Assembly (NCBI RefSeq): GCF_023168405.1
Contig: NZ_AP025285.1
Location: 434,001 to 498,000 of the forward strand
Source of the DNA: Leptogranulimonas caecicola
GTDB taxonomy: Bacteria; Actinomycetota; Coriobacteriia; Coriobacteriales; Atopobiaceae
Length of the DNA stretch: 64,000 nt
Direction: 5' to 3'
Of this stretch, positions 63,265 through 64,000 are shown piece after piece. Each line of letters begins with the position of its first letter. Positions within the stretch are counted from its first letter, which is position 1. Both the position numbers and the translations under genes were made by a program. Under the pieces are notes generated by a model. It had not been told where the DNA came from and did not search any database. It worked only from the letters and a program-made list of their open reading frames with translations.

Positions 63265-64000
63265 ATGAAGATCATTCGTGTGAAAGACTATGCGGACATG
63301 AGCCGCAAGACGGCCAACATCATCTCTGCCCAGGTCATTCTCAAGCCCGATTGCGTGCTGGGCTTGGCAACCGGCACCACCCCCATCGGCGCCTATCAGC
63401 AGCTTATCGACTGGTACAAGAAGGGTGATGTGGACTTCTCCGAGGTGTCCACCTACAACCTGGACGAGTATCGCGGCCTTACCGGCGACGATCCCCAGAG
63501 CTACCGCTACTTCATGAATCATCAGTTCTTTGATCACATCAACATCGACAAGGCCAATACCCACGTGCCCGACGGCTCCAACATGGACGCTGCCGAGGCC
63601 TGCGCAGACTACGACTCCATGGTCAAGGCCGCCGGCTATGTGGACTTGCAGCTCCTGGGCATCGGCCGCAACGGCCACATTGGCTTCAACGAGCCTGCAG
63701 AGGCCTTTTCCAAGGGCACCCAGTGTGTGGATCTCACCCCTTCCACCATCGAGGCCAACTCCCGTCTCTTCGAGAAAGAGGAAGACGTGCCTCGCCAGGC
63801 CTACACCATGGGCGTGCAGACCATCATGAACGCCCGCATGATCGTGGTGGCTGCCACCGGCGCCGACAAGGCTCAGGCAGTCTATGACATGATCTACGGC
63901 GCCGTGACCCCCCAGTGCCCCGCCTCCATCCTGCAGCTCCACACCAACTGCGTGGTCGTGGCAGACGACGAGGCCCTGTCCCTCTGCCCCCAGGAGGACT
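63265..64000 (+). CDS. nagB: Glucosamine-6-phosphate deaminase, 3' end beyond the window
   Basis: 245 residues seen, nearly full length. It converts glucosamine-6-phosphate to fructose-6-phosphate and ammonia in amino-sugar use. VLGLATGTTPIGAYQQLIDWY is the phosphate loop; TYNLDEYRGL and GRNGHIGFNEP hold the catalytic Asp and His; LTPSTIEANSR and AYTMGVQTIM follow, then AVTPQCPASILQLH. ATG 63265 follows ACAGGAGA. It probably links wall-derived or dietary amino sugars to glycolysis. No nagA is seen in the window. Confidence 0.96.
   Translation, partial: MKIIRVKDYADMSRKTANIISAQVILKPDCVLGLATGTTPIGAYQQLIDWYKKGDVDFSEVSTYNLDEYRGLTGDDPQSYRYFMNHQFFDHINIDKANTHVPDGSNMDAAEACADYDSMVKAAGYVDLQLLGIGRNGHIGFNEPAEAFSKGTQCVDLTPSTIEANSRLFEKEEDVPRQAYTMGVQTIMNARMIVVAATGADKAQAVYDMIYGAVTPQCPASILQLHTNCVVVADDEALSLCPQED

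Noticed and set aside
1-64000. CRISPR arrays, insertion sequences, prophage genes
   Set aside because: No regularly spaced repeats of CRISPR size, no transposase, integrase or phage structural genes were seen on either strand.

Overview
The window is GC-rich, densely coded chromosomal DNA of a Gram-positive, host-associated actinobacterium. The best fit is class Coriobacteriia (Olsenella/Atopobium-like). This is inferred from the protein families, not from any rRNA gene. Supporting signs are three long sortase-anchored surface proteins, an oleate hydratase, a MurE without the DAP-type DNPR motif, the mfd - mazG - divIC/ftsB - ppx gene order of Actinobacteria, and remnants of a macrodomain/class M sirtuin locus. 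No phage, integrase, insertion sequence, CRISPR array or rRNA operon is visible. Three tRNAs are present (Leu-UAA, Glu-UUC, Val-UAC).

Layout. 1-7.6 kb: partial oleate hydratase, a serine carboxypeptidase, and a 1,564-residue surface protein (adhesin A). 7.6-14.4 kb: short-chain dehydrogenase, GyrI-like protein, WYL regulator, an AT-rich lipoprotein, GNAT acetyltransferase, CPA1 sodium/proton antiporter. 14.5-16.9 kb: a LytTR regulator plus DUF3021 membrane protein behind a repeat-rich control region, then a TipA-like MerR regulator. 16.9-20.2 kb: a papain-like/unknown gene pair and fragments of ADP-ribosylation genes (macrodomain, SirTM sirtuin, perhaps an ADP-ribosylglycohydrolase), then a nitroreductase. 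20.2-26.6 kb: a transglutaminase-like wall-binding protein, then map with a three-gene polar amino acid ABC transporter. 26.8-33.6 kb: adhesin B, a paralogue of adhesin A broken at two G6/C6 tracts, and an LCP-family wall ligase. 34.2-36.9 kb: metNIQ. 37-45.6 kb: a possible structured RNA, mfd, an SGNH hydrolase-MazG fusion, a DivIC/FtsB-like protein and a Ppx/GppA phosphatase. 45.6-49.2 kb: tRNA-Leu, a lone PTS IIB, a lipoprotein, tRNA-Glu and two tandem helical-repeat proteins. 49.6-53.8 kb: fructose PTS, 1-phosphofructokinase and an iron-type alcohol dehydrogenase. 54-58.6 kb: a third surface protein with an LPNTG anchor. 58.7-64 kb: murE, tRNA-Val, rph, murI, rdgB and the start of nagB.

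The genes point to a fermentative, sugar- and amino-acid-importing commensal that invests heavily in its surface: wall precursors (murE, murI, nagB), wall-polymer attachment (LCP) and large anchored adhesins.

The most notable unexplained feature is a short dispersed motif, TTCTCGGCA, usually extended to GCGGG(T/C)TTCTCGGCAG. At least 26 exact 9-mer copies occur, against about 0.5 expected for random DNA. They lie on both strands, in genes and (enriched) in gaps, with a DNA-uptake- or Chi-like distribution.
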